From an uncultured Clostridia bacterium (GTDB taxonomy: Bacteria; Bacillota; Clostridia; Christensenellales; UBA1242): DNA of 54,161 nucleotides. The DNA lies in NCBI GenBank assembly GCA_944384395.1, contig CALWTD010000017.1, forward strand, positions 1 to 54,161, written 5' to 3'. Made by a program: the position numbers and the translations under genes. The notes below the pieces were generated by a model, which saw only the letters and a list, made by a program, of their open reading frames with translations, ran no database searches and was not told the origin of the DNA. Below, piece after piece: positions 19,251-28,149 of the stretch; positions within the stretch are counted from its first letter, which is position 1; each line of letters starts with the position of its first letter.

Positions 19251-19591
19251 GATAGTTAGTCTATAAGCCGAGTTCTGTTTTAGATGGTCATCTATCTAGT
19301 TATATTGTTTCCAATATAATCAAGCGGTGTTTTTAAGAAACAATGCGAACAACATATGCGTTTCTTTTAACCTTGCTTCGAGTGGGGTTTACAATGCCTT
19401 GTTTGTTACCAAACAAGCGGTGGTCTCTTACACCTCCATTTCAACCTTACCTATTTAAAGGCGGTATATTTTCTGTTGCACTTTCCTTAGAGTCGCCTCC
19501 ACCAGCAGTTAACTGGCACCCTGTTCTGTGAAGCTCGGACTTTCCTCATTATAGCCGTCACGACTATACTGTAACCATCTGGCTAACTACC
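19251..19591 (-). ncRNA. rnpB: RNase P RNA (class A)
   Basis: Ribozyme that removes 5' leaders of precursor tRNAs. On the minus strand the universally conserved GAGGAAAGTCC is at 19537-19547, followed by CAGGGTGCC, GGAAAGTGCAACAGAAA, TACCGCC and GTAAGAGACCACCGC. The 3' end has ACAGAACTCGGCTTATAG. The ends are set by P1: GGTAGTTAG at the 5' end pairs with CTAACTATC at the 3' end. The length is about 341 bases. Sequence order fits the ancestral class A, which most Clostridia have, rather than the class B of Bacilli. A strong promoter and terminator bracket it. Confidence 0.95.
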
Positions 19592-19596
19592 ACACT

Positions 19597-19625
19597 AGTT
19601 TATTACAAACATGAAAAAAAGTCAA
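19597..19625 (-). promoter_or_regulatory. Sigma-A promoter of rnpB
   Basis: On the minus strand TTGACT (19620-19625), 17 bases, TAAACT (19597-19602). Seven bases further is the predicted 5' end of RNase P RNA at about 19591, which supports the call independently. It starts three bases after the stop of the upstream gene. Confidence 0.75.
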
Positions 19626-19627
19626 GA

Positions 19628-20986
19628 TTAACCAACGGTAAATATTGGTTTTACTTTATTATTTTTTCTATCCTTAATAAAACCTTGCATAATTCCATCA
19701 GCAGAGATTTTTATTGCAACACCATATTTTGCCAAAGTTTTTGTTGCTGCCAGTCTTCCACCACCAGAAGAACCTGCTTCAATTTGAACAATAGCACCCA
19801 CTGCAATTATTGTTCCGTCATTATCTATTATAGTTGCACCATCAACACTGGTTATTTCTTGTCGTAATTTTCGATTTAATTCGTGAAATTTTCTATTGTC
19901 AATACATTCTCTTAAACATTCGGATTTAACTAATTTATATTGGTCAATATATTCTTTAAAAGTTATATTTTCATCAAATGGTAATGGATTTCCAATATTG
20001 TATAATTTGTGAGATTCTTCTATCATTTGTTTCTTTTTTATTTCAAAGTATTTTTCATCCATTATATCGTTTATATCAATATGTGTTAAAGCATTTTCAA
20101 GTTCATCTTTGTTTAGATATACCAAACAACCACCACTGCCAGCAAATGAACAATCAAGTGCAGTAAAATATATTGCCTTTCTTATTTCTTTTATTGTGTG
20201 AGTTGTTCTATTTGACAAAAGTTGGATAATTTCATCGTGAAAATAACTTCCCCATACACCCCTTCTCTTGCAAAACATAAGTTCATGATTTTTAAATAAA
20301 AGGATTTCGCCACTTTCAAGAAGAATTATACCAATTCTTTTTTCACCACAATATTTAGCCACATTTATATAATCATAAGGAGATATAGTTGGAGCAAACC
20401 GTAATTTTTCAAAAAGTACATGTCCTAAAACATACCCTTCTTTGTCAATTTCTACACAACTTTGAATGCCATTTGACATTACAGCAAAAAAATCTTTTCT
20501 GAATAAATTTTGATAAAATAAATTTGAAGATTTATTTTGACAAACATTATATTCATTGATAATAATACCAAATTTTATTCTGTGTCCTTCATATGTTTTT
20601 CTTGCACAACTGTCAAGTTCTGCAATAACACCTAAAAGAGTATCACTTGACACCTCAGTTAATGACTTACAGATTGCTTTCTCCATTGCAAGAGTTTGCA
20701 ACCTTTGTTTGTATGTTGCATCTGTTATGTTAAACTCATTTATGTTGTCTAGTTCATGAATAATTGCCTGCATAAGTTCAATGTCTGCATTTTTAAACGG
20801 CTGACTTCTTTTTATAATTAATCTATATTCATCTTCTTTATGTGGTTTAACAAGCATACTTCCATTTGCACCTTGTGCAACTTCGTTATCTCTTACGCTT
20901 GAAACATCTTCACCTGCAATATGAGAACCTGTAAACAGAGGCAAAACAAGTTCTTGAACATATTTAATAAATATTTCTTTTGTCAT
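19628..20986 (-). CDS. Divergent DisA_N (diadenylate cyclase-like) domain protein
   Basis: A 452-residue protein. The C-terminal part resembles the DisA_N/DAC nucleotide-cyclase domain. AIYFTALDCSFAGSGGCLVYL (near 270-295) matches the first strand region, and the DGA motif (382-384) lies in VDGATIIDNDGTIIAVGA. The next block, GGGRLAATKT (408-417), stands where cyclic-di-AMP synthases have GTRHRAA. The RHR motif that contacts ATP is therefore largely lost. A helical insertion of about 80 residues separates the two halves. The N-terminal 200 residues are unrecognised and have no membrane segment. It may be a nucleotide-binding sensor, an inactive cyclase, or an enzyme with changed specificity. 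AAGGA precedes the ATG; sigK is upstream and rnpB downstream. Confidence 0.65.
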   Translation of the reverse strand: MTKEIFIKYVQELVLPLFTGSHIAGEDVSSVRDNEVAQGANGSMLVKPHKEDEYRLIIKRSQPFKNADIELMQAIIHELDNINEFNITDATYKQRLQTLAMEKAICKSLTEVSSDTLLGVIAELDSCARKTYEGHRIKFGIIINEYNVCQNKSSNLFYQNLFRKDFFAVMSNGIQSCVEIDKEGYVLGHVLFEKLRFAPTISPYDYINVAKYCGEKRIGIILLESGEILLFKNHELMFCKRRGVWGSYFHDEIIQLLSNRTTHTIKEIRKAIYFTALDCSFAGSGGCLVYLNKDELENALTHIDINDIMDEKYFEIKKKQMIEESHKLYNIGNPLPFDENITFKEYIDQYKLVKSECLRECIDNRKFHELNRKLRQEITSVDGATIIDNDGTIIAVGAIVQIEAGSSGGGRLAATKTLAKYGVAIKISADGIMQGFIKDRKNNKVKPIFTVG

Positions 20987-21005
20987 TTTTTATCCTTATA
21001 TTTTT

Positions 21006-21034
21006 AATATATATTATTTTATTTTTATTTTCAA
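21006..21034 (-). promoter_or_regulatory. Possible sigma-A promoter of the DisA_N-like gene
   Basis: On the minus strand TTGAAA (21029-21034), 17 bases, TATATT (21006-21011). The gap is nearly pure A/T, so a chance match is possible. If real, the gene can be expressed separately from sigK. Confidence 0.5.
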
Positions 21035-21060
21035 TATATTTTACATTTATTTTTTTAAAT

Positions 21061-21759
21061 TTATAAAAAATCTTCATCATTCATATTATTTCTTATAATT
21101 TGAAGTGCTTTTGTTTCTATTCTGGAAATATACGACCTTGAAATTCCTAATTTTTGTGCCACTTCTCTTTGAGTTAATGCCGGTGTTCCATTTATACCAT
21201 ATCTTAATTTAATTATCGTAGCTTCTCTTTCTGTTAAGTGTTTACTAATTATATCCAAAATTTTTTCTGTTAGTATGTTATTTTCAACAACACTAAACAC
21301 TTCTTCTTCACAAGATGGAATAATATCAGCGAGTTCAATATCGTTTCCGTCTTTATCTTGCCCCAAACTTTCTTCAAGAGAATAAACTTTTTTGTGCTTT
21401 TTGTTTAATCTTAGTAACATTAATATTTCATTTTCAATACATCTTGCAGCATATGTTGATAATTGTGTTCCCTTTCCATATTCAAATGAATTAATAGCTT
21501 TAATTAATCCAATTGAACCAACAGAAATTAAATCGTCAGCCTCGCCACTCCCCGAATATTTTTTAACTATATGTGCAACAAGTCGCAAATTATGGTTTAT
21601 GAGTTTATCTCGTGCAGACAAATCTCCTGCTTTAAATTTTGCAAAATATTCTTTTTCTTCTTCACTTGTAAGTGGTTTAGGAAAGCCTTGTGCGTTATTT
21701 ATATAAGATGAAAACATTAAAATTTTGTTCATAAATAACACAAAATTTTCAAATATCAT
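21061..21759 (-). CDS. sigK: Sporulation sigma factor SigK (with pro-sequence)
   Basis: A 232-residue sigma-70 family protein. Region 2 contains NLRLVAHIVKKYSGSGEADD, LISVGSIGLIKAINSFEYGK and LSTYAARCIENEI. Region 4 has the helix-turn-helix TQREVAQKLGISRSYISRIE. The hydrophobic N-terminus followed by SSYINNAQGFPKPL matches the pro-sigma-K pattern, with cleavage predicted between Ser18 and Tyr19. SigK directs late mother-cell transcription in sporulation. The gene is intact, with no skin-type insertion. AGGAG precedes the ATG. SigE is the nearest alternative but the N-terminus favours SigK. Confidence 0.85.
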   Translation of the reverse strand: MIFENFVLFMNKILMFSSYINNAQGFPKPLTSEEEKEYFAKFKAGDLSARDKLINHNLRLVAHIVKKYSGSGEADDLISVGSIGLIKAINSFEYGKGTQLSTYAARCIENEILMLLRLNKKHKKVYSLEESLGQDKDGNDIELADIIPSCEEEVFSVVENNILTEKILDIISKHLTEREATIIKLRYGINGTPALTQREVAQKLGISRSYISRIETKALQIIRNNMNDEDFL

Positions 21760-21806
21760 ACAATCTCCTTTGAGATTATATATATGTTGAAAAAAGTCGA
21801 ATTTTG

Positions 21807-21836
21807 CTTGTACAAAAAAATAAGTTGAAATATATC
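21807..21836 (-). promoter_or_regulatory. Possible sigma-E-type promoter of sigK
   Basis: On the minus strand GATATATTT (21828-21836) resembles the sigma-E -35 element; 13 bases later TGTACAAG (21807-21814) partly resembles the CATACA-type -10. B. subtilis sigK is transcribed by sigma-E with SpoIIID. The match is imperfect. Confidence 0.3.
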
Positions 21837-21863
21837 TTTTTTATTTAAATTTAATTTTTTTAC

Positions 21864-21891
21864 AAAAAAAATAGGACGCCGTCCTATTTTT
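21864..21891 (-). terminator. Intrinsic terminator of ftsY
   Basis: An 11-base-pair stem built on AATAGGAC/GTCCTATT with a three-base loop, followed on the minus strand by a run of eight T. It overlaps the last bases of the ftsY stop codon and ends the plsX-rnc-smc-ftsY unit. Confidence 0.85.
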
Positions 21892-22786
21892 AAAATAAAT
21901 TATCAATAAATTCTTTGGCATCAAATTTTTCTAAGTCGTCTATTTGTTCTCCTGTTCCAACAAACACAACAGGAAGATGCAAATCTTTTGCAATACTAAA
22001 CACAACACCACCCTTTGCAGTTCCGTCTAGTTTTGTGAGTATTATTCCAGAAAGATTTACATATTCATTAAAATGATTTATTTGGCTTAGTGCGTTTTGG
22101 CCTGTTGTTGCGTCCAACACAATAAATGTGTATTTGTTAGCATCAGGGTCTTCTTTAGTAATTACTTTGTCTATTTTTCTTAGTTCTTCCATTAAATTTG
22201 TTTTGGTTTGCAACCTTCCCGCTGTGTCAACTATTAAAACATCTGTTTTTTTTGCCTTTGCACTAGAAATTCCATCAAACACAACTGCCGCAGCATCAGC
22301 ACCTTCAGTGTGCTTTACAATTCTAACCTTATTTCTGTTTGCCCATTCACTAAGTTGGTCGCTTGCTGCCGCTCTAAAAGTGTCGCCAGCCACAAGAGTT
22401 ACATCTTTTTTTTGTGATTTAAAATATGATGCAAGTTTCCCAATAGTCGTTGTTTTCCCAACACCATTTACTCCAACAATTGTGATAACTGCTGGATATT
22501 TTATTTCGACTTGTGATGTTTCTTGCATTATTTCGTTTAAAATAATTTTTAATGCTTGTTTAACTTCTTCTGCCTTTCTTATTTTGTTTTTTCTTGCATA
22601 AACTCTTAGTCTATCAACAATCTCTTCACTACAAGAGTAGCCCACATCACTTGAAATTAAAATGTCAGTTAATTCTTCAAAAAAATCATCATCAAGCTCG
22701 CCACCAGAAAGCAAACTATCTAATTTTCTAGAAAATGCTTCTTTTGTTCTTTTTAGTGCTTGTGCAATTTTTTTAAATATGCCCAT
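21890..22786 (-). CDS. ftsY: Signal recognition particle receptor FtsY
   Basis: Membrane-associated GTPase that receives Ffh-ribosome complexes. The NG domain has G1 GVNGVGKTTT, DTAGRLQTK and TKLDGTAKGG. At 298 residues it lacks a long acidic A domain, as in many Bacillota. The ATG overlaps the smc stop as TAATG, so translation is coupled. It is the last gene before a strong terminator. Confidence 0.97.
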   Translation of the reverse strand: MGIFKKIAQALKRTKEAFSRKLDSLLSGGELDDDFFEELTDILISSDVGYSCSEEIVDRLRVYARKNKIRKAEEVKQALKIILNEIMQETSQVEIKYPAVITIVGVNGVGKTTTIGKLASYFKSQKKDVTLVAGDTFRAAASDQLSEWANRNKVRIVKHTEGADAAAVVFDGISSAKAKKTDVLIVDTAGRLQTKTNLMEELRKIDKVITKEDPDANKYTFIVLDATTGQNALSQINHFNEYVNLSGIILTKLDGTAKGGVVFSIAKDLHLPVVFVGTGEQIDDLEKFDAKEFIDNLF

Positions 22787-25700
22787 TATTTATTCTCCTC
22801 TGTTACATTTTTTAATGCGTCACTAAGTTGAACGCTTACCATTTTTGATACACCTTTTTCTTCCATTGTAACACCATACAAACAGTCAGCAAGTTCCATT
22901 GTTGGTTTTCTGTGAGTAATTACAATAAATTGCGTTACCTTGCTAAATCTTCTTAAATATTCAGCAAATCTTCCAACATTGGAGTCATCTAGCGCTGCTT
23001 CAATTTCGTCTAGTAAGCAGAATGGCATTGGTTTTAGTTTTAATATTGCAAACAAGATTGCAATGGCTGTAAGTGCCTTTTCTCCACCAGATAAAAGTGT
23101 TATGTTTTGAAGTTTTTTGCCAGGTGGTTCTGCAACAATATCTACACCAGATTCTAACAAATTTGTTGGATCAGTGAGTTCAAGTCTTGCATTTCCACCA
23201 CCAAACAATTCTCTAAATGTTATTTTAAAGTTTTCGTTGATTTTATTAAATTCGGTTTCAAATCTTGATTTCATTTCGCCAGACAATTCTTCAATAACTT
23301 TTGTTAAATTATCTTCGGCTTTTGTTAGGTCGTCAGTTTGTTCTTTTAGTCCATCATATCTTTCCATTAAAAGTTTAACATCTTCAATGGCGTGAACATT
23401 TACATAGCCAAGTTTACTTATTTCTTTCTTTAAATTGCTAATTTCTGGCATTGCTTCATCGATATTAAAATCTTGTCTAACAAACTCTTGACACGAACTA
23501 TATGTAAGTGAATATTCTTCATATATTCTTTCTTGCATTTGTTCAATTTCGATGTCTACTTTTTCGAGTTGATGTTCACACGAATTTTTTCTATCGTTTA
23601 GTTTTGACATTTCGTTCATTATTTGCATTTTTTTATCATTTAGCAATTTTATATTGTCTTGCAATTCTTGTTTTTGATTTTCAAAGCCTTGCATTTTTTC
23701 ACGAAGTGCGTTTAGTTTATCTTTTGCTTCTTTGTTTGCTTGTGTTTCTATTTGTTGTCTAATTATATTTTCTGCTTCAAATATAGTTTTTTCAATTTTA
23801 CTTAATTCTTGCTCGTTTGAATTTTTAAGTAAAGTATTTACTCTAATTTCTTCATTTAAACGGTCGAAATCTTGTTCAAAAGATGTTTTTTGTGCTTCAA
23901 GAGAGGCTATTTCTACCTTTATTTTTGTCATAGATTCATTTACTTGGTCTCTCTTTTCTTTCAACTGGGCAAATTTTGCTTGTCTTTCAGCAATAAATTT
24001 ATTTGCCGATGTTCTATTTTGCATTGCAGTGTTTTCGAGTTCATCAATGCTTGCAAGTTCTTTTGTTAATACTTCAATTCTAATCAAAGTGTTATTTTTT
24101 TGTTGTTCAATTTGATTTTTTTCTTCAACAATTTCGTTTAAACTTGTTTCAAATGAATTTAATTTTTCATTTTCTTTTGCAAAACTAATTTCTGTGGTAT
24201 TTTTTGTGTCAAATAGTTTGTTCATATTAAACTTTAATGAATCTAATTCTTTTTGCAAATTGTTTATTAAATTTGTTTTGCTTAAAAAATCTGCTTTTAA
24301 TTTTTCTAGTTCATCTGTAAGAGTTTTAATTTCTCTATCCCTACTAATTAAATTTGCTGCTTCGTTCTTTTTTGAACCACCTGTCATAGAACCTTGTGGA
24401 TTGATAACATCTCCGTCCAGAGTTACAATTTTGTAAGATAACTTGGTTTTGTTTGAAATTGCTATTGCGTTGTCGAGATTGTCAACAATTATTGTTGCAC
24501 CCAAAAGATTTGAAACAATATCTTTTATATTATTGTTATATGATATCAAATCGCTAGCAAGTCCAAAACAACCTTGACTGTTTAATGCTTTTTCGTCTTC
24601 TTGTGCTATTGATTTTGGTCTTATTTTTGAAATTGGTAAGAATGTTGCTCTACCAAACTGATTTGTTTTTAAAAAATAAATTAAGTCTTTTGCATTTTGT
24701 TCATCAAAAGTAACAATGTTTTGAACTGCGTTGCCAAGAGCAATTTCTATTGCAGTTTCATATTTTTCTGGAACTTGGATTAGTGAAGCGAGAACACCGA
24801 GCATTTTGCTTTTTATTTGCTGATTTCTTTCGCTTTCTTTAAGCAATTTTTTTACTGCATATTGATAGCCATCATATTCTTTTTGCATTTCTTCAAGCAT
24901 ACTTTTTCTGTTTTCATAAACTTGAATTTTTGAGTTTGTTCTATATCTATCTTCCTGCGCTTCTTTTATATTTGTTGTAAGTTCTTCTTGTCTTTTTTGA
25001 GCATTTAATAAATTTTCTTGTGCCAAAACCTTTTCTTGTTCTAGTTTTGTTACATAATTTCGTATATCATTTTTAGTTTTTTGCTTATCTTCTATTGAGA
25101 TATTTATGTTTTTTAATCTTTGTTCAAGTTCACTAGCGCTATTTAAAAGCATTTCTTTTTCTGCTTGATATTTGCCAAAATTTGCTTTAATATCACTAAG
25201 TTTATTTAGTGCATCAAACATTTTTTGTTGAGAATCTTGCGTTTGGTCTTCGTGCAAACTGAGTTCATCAACAATTTTTAAATATTCATTTGAAATTTCA
25301 TCATAAGACAAATTTAATTTTTGCAAAGTTTCAACAACATCATCATATTTTTCTTTTTTAAAGTGAAGTTCTGCATTGTCTTTTTCTATTGTGTTTTTGT
25401 TATTTAATAAATCTACACTTATTTTTGATTTTGTTTCATTCATGTTTGCAATTCTTTCACGAATTACATTTGCTTGACCACTTTGTTTTTCAAGTTCAAC
25501 CGTTAAATGCAATATTGATTCATGAGATTGTGCAATTTCGTTATCAATATTTTGTACTTTTTGTGTGCAATCGTCATAACTATTTGATGCATTTGTTAAT
25601 TCATTTGCCCGATTTTGCAATTCTTCTATTATTGCATTTAGTTTTGTGTTTATTTGTTGTTTTTCTGTGTTTGCATTGTTATATCTATAAACATAAGCAT

Positions 25701-26382
25701 TTACTTCCAAATCTTGCAATCTATCTCGATATCCAAGCCATAATTTTGCATTTTCTGCTTGTTTTTTTAGTGGACCCATTTGTCTTTCAAGTTCACCCAA
25801 AATATCGTTTGCTCTTTGCAAATTGTCTCTTGTTCGTTCAAGTTTTCGCTCTGCGTCTACTTTTCTTGATTTGAATTTTGCAATTCCGGCAGCATCTTCA
25901 AAAATTGTTCTTCTGTTTTCTGGTTTTGAAGAGATTATTTCTTCAACTTTTCCTTGTCCAATTATTGAATATCCATCTCTACCAATTCCTGAGTCATACA
26001 ACAAATTTACAATATCTTTTAATCTAACAGGAGTTCTATTAATTAAATATGCACTTTCACCACTTCTATATAGTTTTCTTGTTATTGCAATTTCGTCATT
26101 ATCATAATTAAAGTATCTGTCTGTGTTGTTAAAGATTAAAGTAACTTCACAATATGACAAACTCTTTCTCTTTTCTGTTCCATTAAAAATAACATCTTGC
26201 ATGCTTGAACCACGCAAAAGTTTGCTACTTTGTTCTCCTAAAACCCACCTTATTGCATCAGAAACATTACTTTTTCCACACCCATTTGGTCCAACAATTG
26301 CTGTTATTCCCGAGTCGAATTTTATTTCAGTTCTATCTGCAAACGATTTGAATCCCGAAAGTTCTATTTGCTTAAAATTCAT
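22786..26382 (-). CDS. smc: Chromosome segregation ATPase SMC
   Basis: Condensin core subunit that works with ScpA and ScpB. The N-terminal head carries Walker A GPNGCGKS (31-38). Two long coiled coils flank a hinge around residues 515-670, and the C-terminal head has the signature LLSGGEKALTAIAI (from 1096) and Walker B FCLLDE (1121-1126). At 1198 residues it is full length. It overlaps rnc by one base (TAATG) and ftsY by one base, the classic rnc-smc-ftsY cluster. Confidence 0.98.
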   Translation of the reverse strand: MNFKQIELSGFKSFADRTEIKFDSGITAIVGPNGCGKSNVSDAIRWVLGEQSSKLLRGSSMQDVIFNGTEKRKSLSYCEVTLIFNNTDRYFNYDNDEIAITRKLYRSGESAYLINRTPVRLKDIVNLLYDSGIGRDGYSIIGQGKVEEIISSKPENRRTIFEDAAGIAKFKSRKVDAERKLERTRDNLQRANDILGELERQMGPLKKQAENAKLWLGYRDRLQDLEVNAYVYRYNNANTEKQQINTKLNAIIEELQNRANELTNASNSYDDCTQKVQNIDNEIAQSHESILHLTVELEKQSGQANVIRERIANMNETKSKISVDLLNNKNTIEKDNAELHFKKEKYDDVVETLQKLNLSYDEISNEYLKIVDELSLHEDQTQDSQQKMFDALNKLSDIKANFGKYQAEKEMLLNSASELEQRLKNINISIEDKQKTKNDIRNYVTKLEQEKVLAQENLLNAQKRQEELTTNIKEAQEDRYRTNSKIQVYENRKSMLEEMQKEYDGYQYAVKKLLKESERNQQIKSKMLGVLASLIQVPEKYETAIEIALGNAVQNIVTFDEQNAKDLIYFLKTNQFGRATFLPISKIRPKSIAQEDEKALNSQGCFGLASDLISYNNNIKDIVSNLLGATIIVDNLDNAIAISNKTKLSYKIVTLDGDVINPQGSMTGGSKKNEAANLISRDREIKTLTDELEKLKADFLSKTNLINNLQKELDSLKFNMNKLFDTKNTTEISFAKENEKLNSFETSLNEIVEEKNQIEQQKNNTLIRIEVLTKELASIDELENTAMQNRTSANKFIAERQAKFAQLKEKRDQVNESMTKIKVEIASLEAQKTSFEQDFDRLNEEIRVNTLLKNSNEQELSKIEKTIFEAENIIRQQIETQANKEAKDKLNALREKMQGFENQKQELQDNIKLLNDKKMQIMNEMSKLNDRKNSCEHQLEKVDIEIEQMQERIYEEYSLTYSSCQEFVRQDFNIDEAMPEISNLKKEISKLGYVNVHAIEDVKLLMERYDGLKEQTDDLTKAEDNLTKVIEELSGEMKSRFETEFNKINENFKITFRELFGGGNARLELTDPTNLLESGVDIVAEPPGKKLQNITLLSGGEKALTAIAILFAILKLKPMPFCLLDEIEAALDDSNVGRFAEYLRRFSKVTQFIVITHRKPTMELADCLYGVTMEEKGVSKMVSVQLSDALKNVTEENK

Positions 26383-27011
26383 TAGTTATTCTCCTTGCTT
26401 AATAAATCAAGTATTTTTTTTGCTGCTAGTTGTTCGGCAATCTGTTTACTTCCACTTTCAGCAGTGGCACTATAATCTCCTACACTTGCTTTAACCACAA
26501 ATGTTGGTTTATGAGACATTCCTTTTTGCTCCAACAATTCATATTGTACAACTTGTTTATTACTTTGAGCAATTTCTTGTAATTTTGATTTGCTATCTAA
26601 AAGCTCCACATTTGCAAAATCTTCTAAAAATATGTTGTCTATTATAAAATTTTCGCAAGTTTGCAAATTAGAGTCAAGATATATACTTGCAATCACTGCT
26701 TCAAACATATCACACTTAATTGATTTTGTAAGTTCTTTACAACTTTTTCCCAATTTTACATAACTTCCAAGTTGTAAATTATCAAAAACTTTGCAAAGGT
26801 TATCTTCTGATACAAAGTGCGAACGCATTTTTGTTAGCAATCCCTCATTTAAAGATGTTTTTTCAAAAAAGTATTTTGCGACAATAAAATCTAAAATGCT
26901 ATCACCCAAAAACTCTAACCTTTCGTAGTTTTCAGTGCTATACGAAGAATGAGTTAATGCTCTTTCTATTAAATCACAATTTTTAAACTCATAGTCGCCT
27001 ATTTTAATCAT
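26382..27011 (-). CDS. rnc: Ribonuclease III
   Basis: Cleaves double-stranded RNA, including rRNA precursors. The catalytic signature ERLEFLGDSILDFIV and the second acidic helix (CDMFEAVIASIYLD) are present, followed by a C-terminal double-stranded-RNA-binding domain. The start is the ATG at 27011, preceded by GGGAGA; an upstream extension to 27047 would lie inside plsX. The protein is 209 residues. The ATG overlaps the plsX stop by eight bases. Confidence 0.96.
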   Translation of the reverse strand: MIKIGDYEFKNCDLIERALTHSSYSTENYERLEFLGDSILDFIVAKYFFEKTSLNEGLLTKMRSHFVSEDNLCKVFDNLQLGSYVKLGKSCKELTKSIKCDMFEAVIASIYLDSNLQTCENFIIDNIFLEDFANVELLDSKSKLQEIAQSNKQVVQYELLEQKGMSHKPTFVVKASVGDYSATAESGSKQIAEQLAAKKILDLLSKENN

Positions 27012-28032
27012 TGTGTTCTCCCAAATCAAGTTCAGGTAATGCTTCAATTTTTTGCATTATTTTTTCGTTAACCTTGTTGTTTTCAAGTTTGATGATTTGC
27101 TCAATGGCAGCGCAAATTGTAACATCTTTACTTGAACCATGCGACTTTATTATTGTTTTTTTGCAACCAACAAAGAATGAACCACCATATTTATTATAAT
27201 CAAGTTTGTCTTTTACTTTTTTTAATGCACTTTTGCAAAGTAGTGCACCAATTTTGCTTTTAAGTGTGCTCATCATTGCTTCTTTTATTACACCTGTTGT
27301 AAATTTTACAGAGCCTTCAACAGATTTTAAAAGTACATTGCCTGCAAATCCATCACACACAACAACATCATAGTCACCTGTCATAAAATATCTTGCTTCC
27401 ATGTTTCCAACAAAATTTATTGGGAGTTGTTTTAAAAGTGGAAAAACAGTTTTAACAAGTTCGTTTCCTTTTTTATCTTCAACGCCATTGGAAAGAAGTG
27501 CAACTCTTGGGTGTTCAACATTAAACATTGTTTTAAAATATTCCGACCCCATAAGTGCAAAATGACATAAATTTATTGGTTTACAATCTACATTTGCTCC
27601 ACAATCAATCAAAACTACTTGTCCACCCGTTCTGGTTGGAAAAAGTGGTGCAAGTGCTGGACGAGAAACACCTTTCATTCGTCCAATCTTTAAAAATCCA
27701 CCTGTGAGTACTGCACCTGTTGAACCTGCACTAATTAGACCTTTACAATCATCATTATTTTTTAAATAATCAAGTGCAACAACAAGCGATGAATTTTTTT
27801 TATGTCTAATTGCGTCAGTTGGCACATCATCGTTAGTTATTACTTCTGGTGCATCTATTATTTCAATACGACTTTTATCATACTTCTTGTTTTTCAACTT
27901 TTCATTTAAAACTTTTTCATCACCTGTTAGCACAACTTGTAAATCTTTAAATTTATCAAGTGCCATAATTGTTCCATCTATCACACACATAGGTGAATTA
28001 TCGCCACCAAAGGCATCTATAACTATTTTCAT
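27004..28032 (-). CDS. plsX: Phosphate acyltransferase PlsX
   Basis: Converts acyl-ACP to acyl-phosphate for phosphatidic acid synthesis. It begins MKIVIDAFGGDNSP, the family N-terminus, with the conserved GLISAGSTGAVLTGG and VVCDGFAGNVLLKS. The length of 342 residues is normal. In many Bacillota rpmF-plsX are co-transcribed. Here a terminator follows rpmF and a new promoter overlapping it drives plsX-rnc-smc-ftsY. Confidence 0.96.
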   Translation of the reverse strand: MKIVIDAFGGDNSPMCVIDGTIMALDKFKDLQVVLTGDEKVLNEKLKNKKYDKSRIEIIDAPEVITNDDVPTDAIRHKKNSSLVVALDYLKNNDDCKGLISAGSTGAVLTGGFLKIGRMKGVSRPALAPLFPTRTGGQVVLIDCGANVDCKPINLCHFALMGSEYFKTMFNVEHPRVALLSNGVEDKKGNELVKTVFPLLKQLPINFVGNMEARYFMTGDYDVVVCDGFAGNVLLKSVEGSVKFTTGVIKEAMMSTLKSKIGALLCKSALKKVKDKLDYNKYGGSFFVGCKKTIIKSHGSSKDVTICAAIEQIIKLENNKVNEKIMQKIEALPELDLGEHND

Positions 28033-28073
28033 TTTTTACTCCGTTTTGTTTTATTAAACACTCTAACCAATTT

Positions 28074-28102
28074 ATTATAAGAAAAATAAATAAAAAAAGC
28101 AA
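28074..28102 (-). promoter_or_regulatory. Sigma-A promoter of plsX-rnc-smc-ftsY
   Basis: On the minus strand TTGCTT (28097-28102), 17 bases, perfect TATAAT (28074-28079). The -35 box lies inside the 3' arm of the rpmF terminator hairpin. Confidence 0.65.
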
Positions 28103-28121
28103 GTATAAATATACTTGCTTT
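28092..28121 (-). terminator. Intrinsic terminator of rpmF
   Basis: A perfect 11-base-pair stem (28096-28106 with 28111-28121) built on AAGCAAGTAT, four-base loop, followed by seven T on the minus strand. Confidence 0.85.
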
Positions 28122-28149
28122 AATATAAACAAAAACTTTTATACTTTAA

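Noticed and set aside
19343..19531. A 62-codon plus-strand open frame
   Set aside because: It lies antisense within RNase P RNA and has no ribosome binding site or family similarity.
21760..21889. A skin-element attachment remnant upstream of or within sigK
   Set aside because: The sigK frame is continuous and no recombinase gene is nearby.
22128..22601. A 157-codon plus-strand frame opposite ftsY
   Set aside because: Antisense shadow of a well-supported GTPase gene; no translation signal.
25389..25874. Long plus-strand open frames opposite smc, such as this 161-codon one
   Set aside because: They are mirror images of the coiled-coil codons of smc, rich in Leu, Phe, Val and Ile, without ribosome binding sites.
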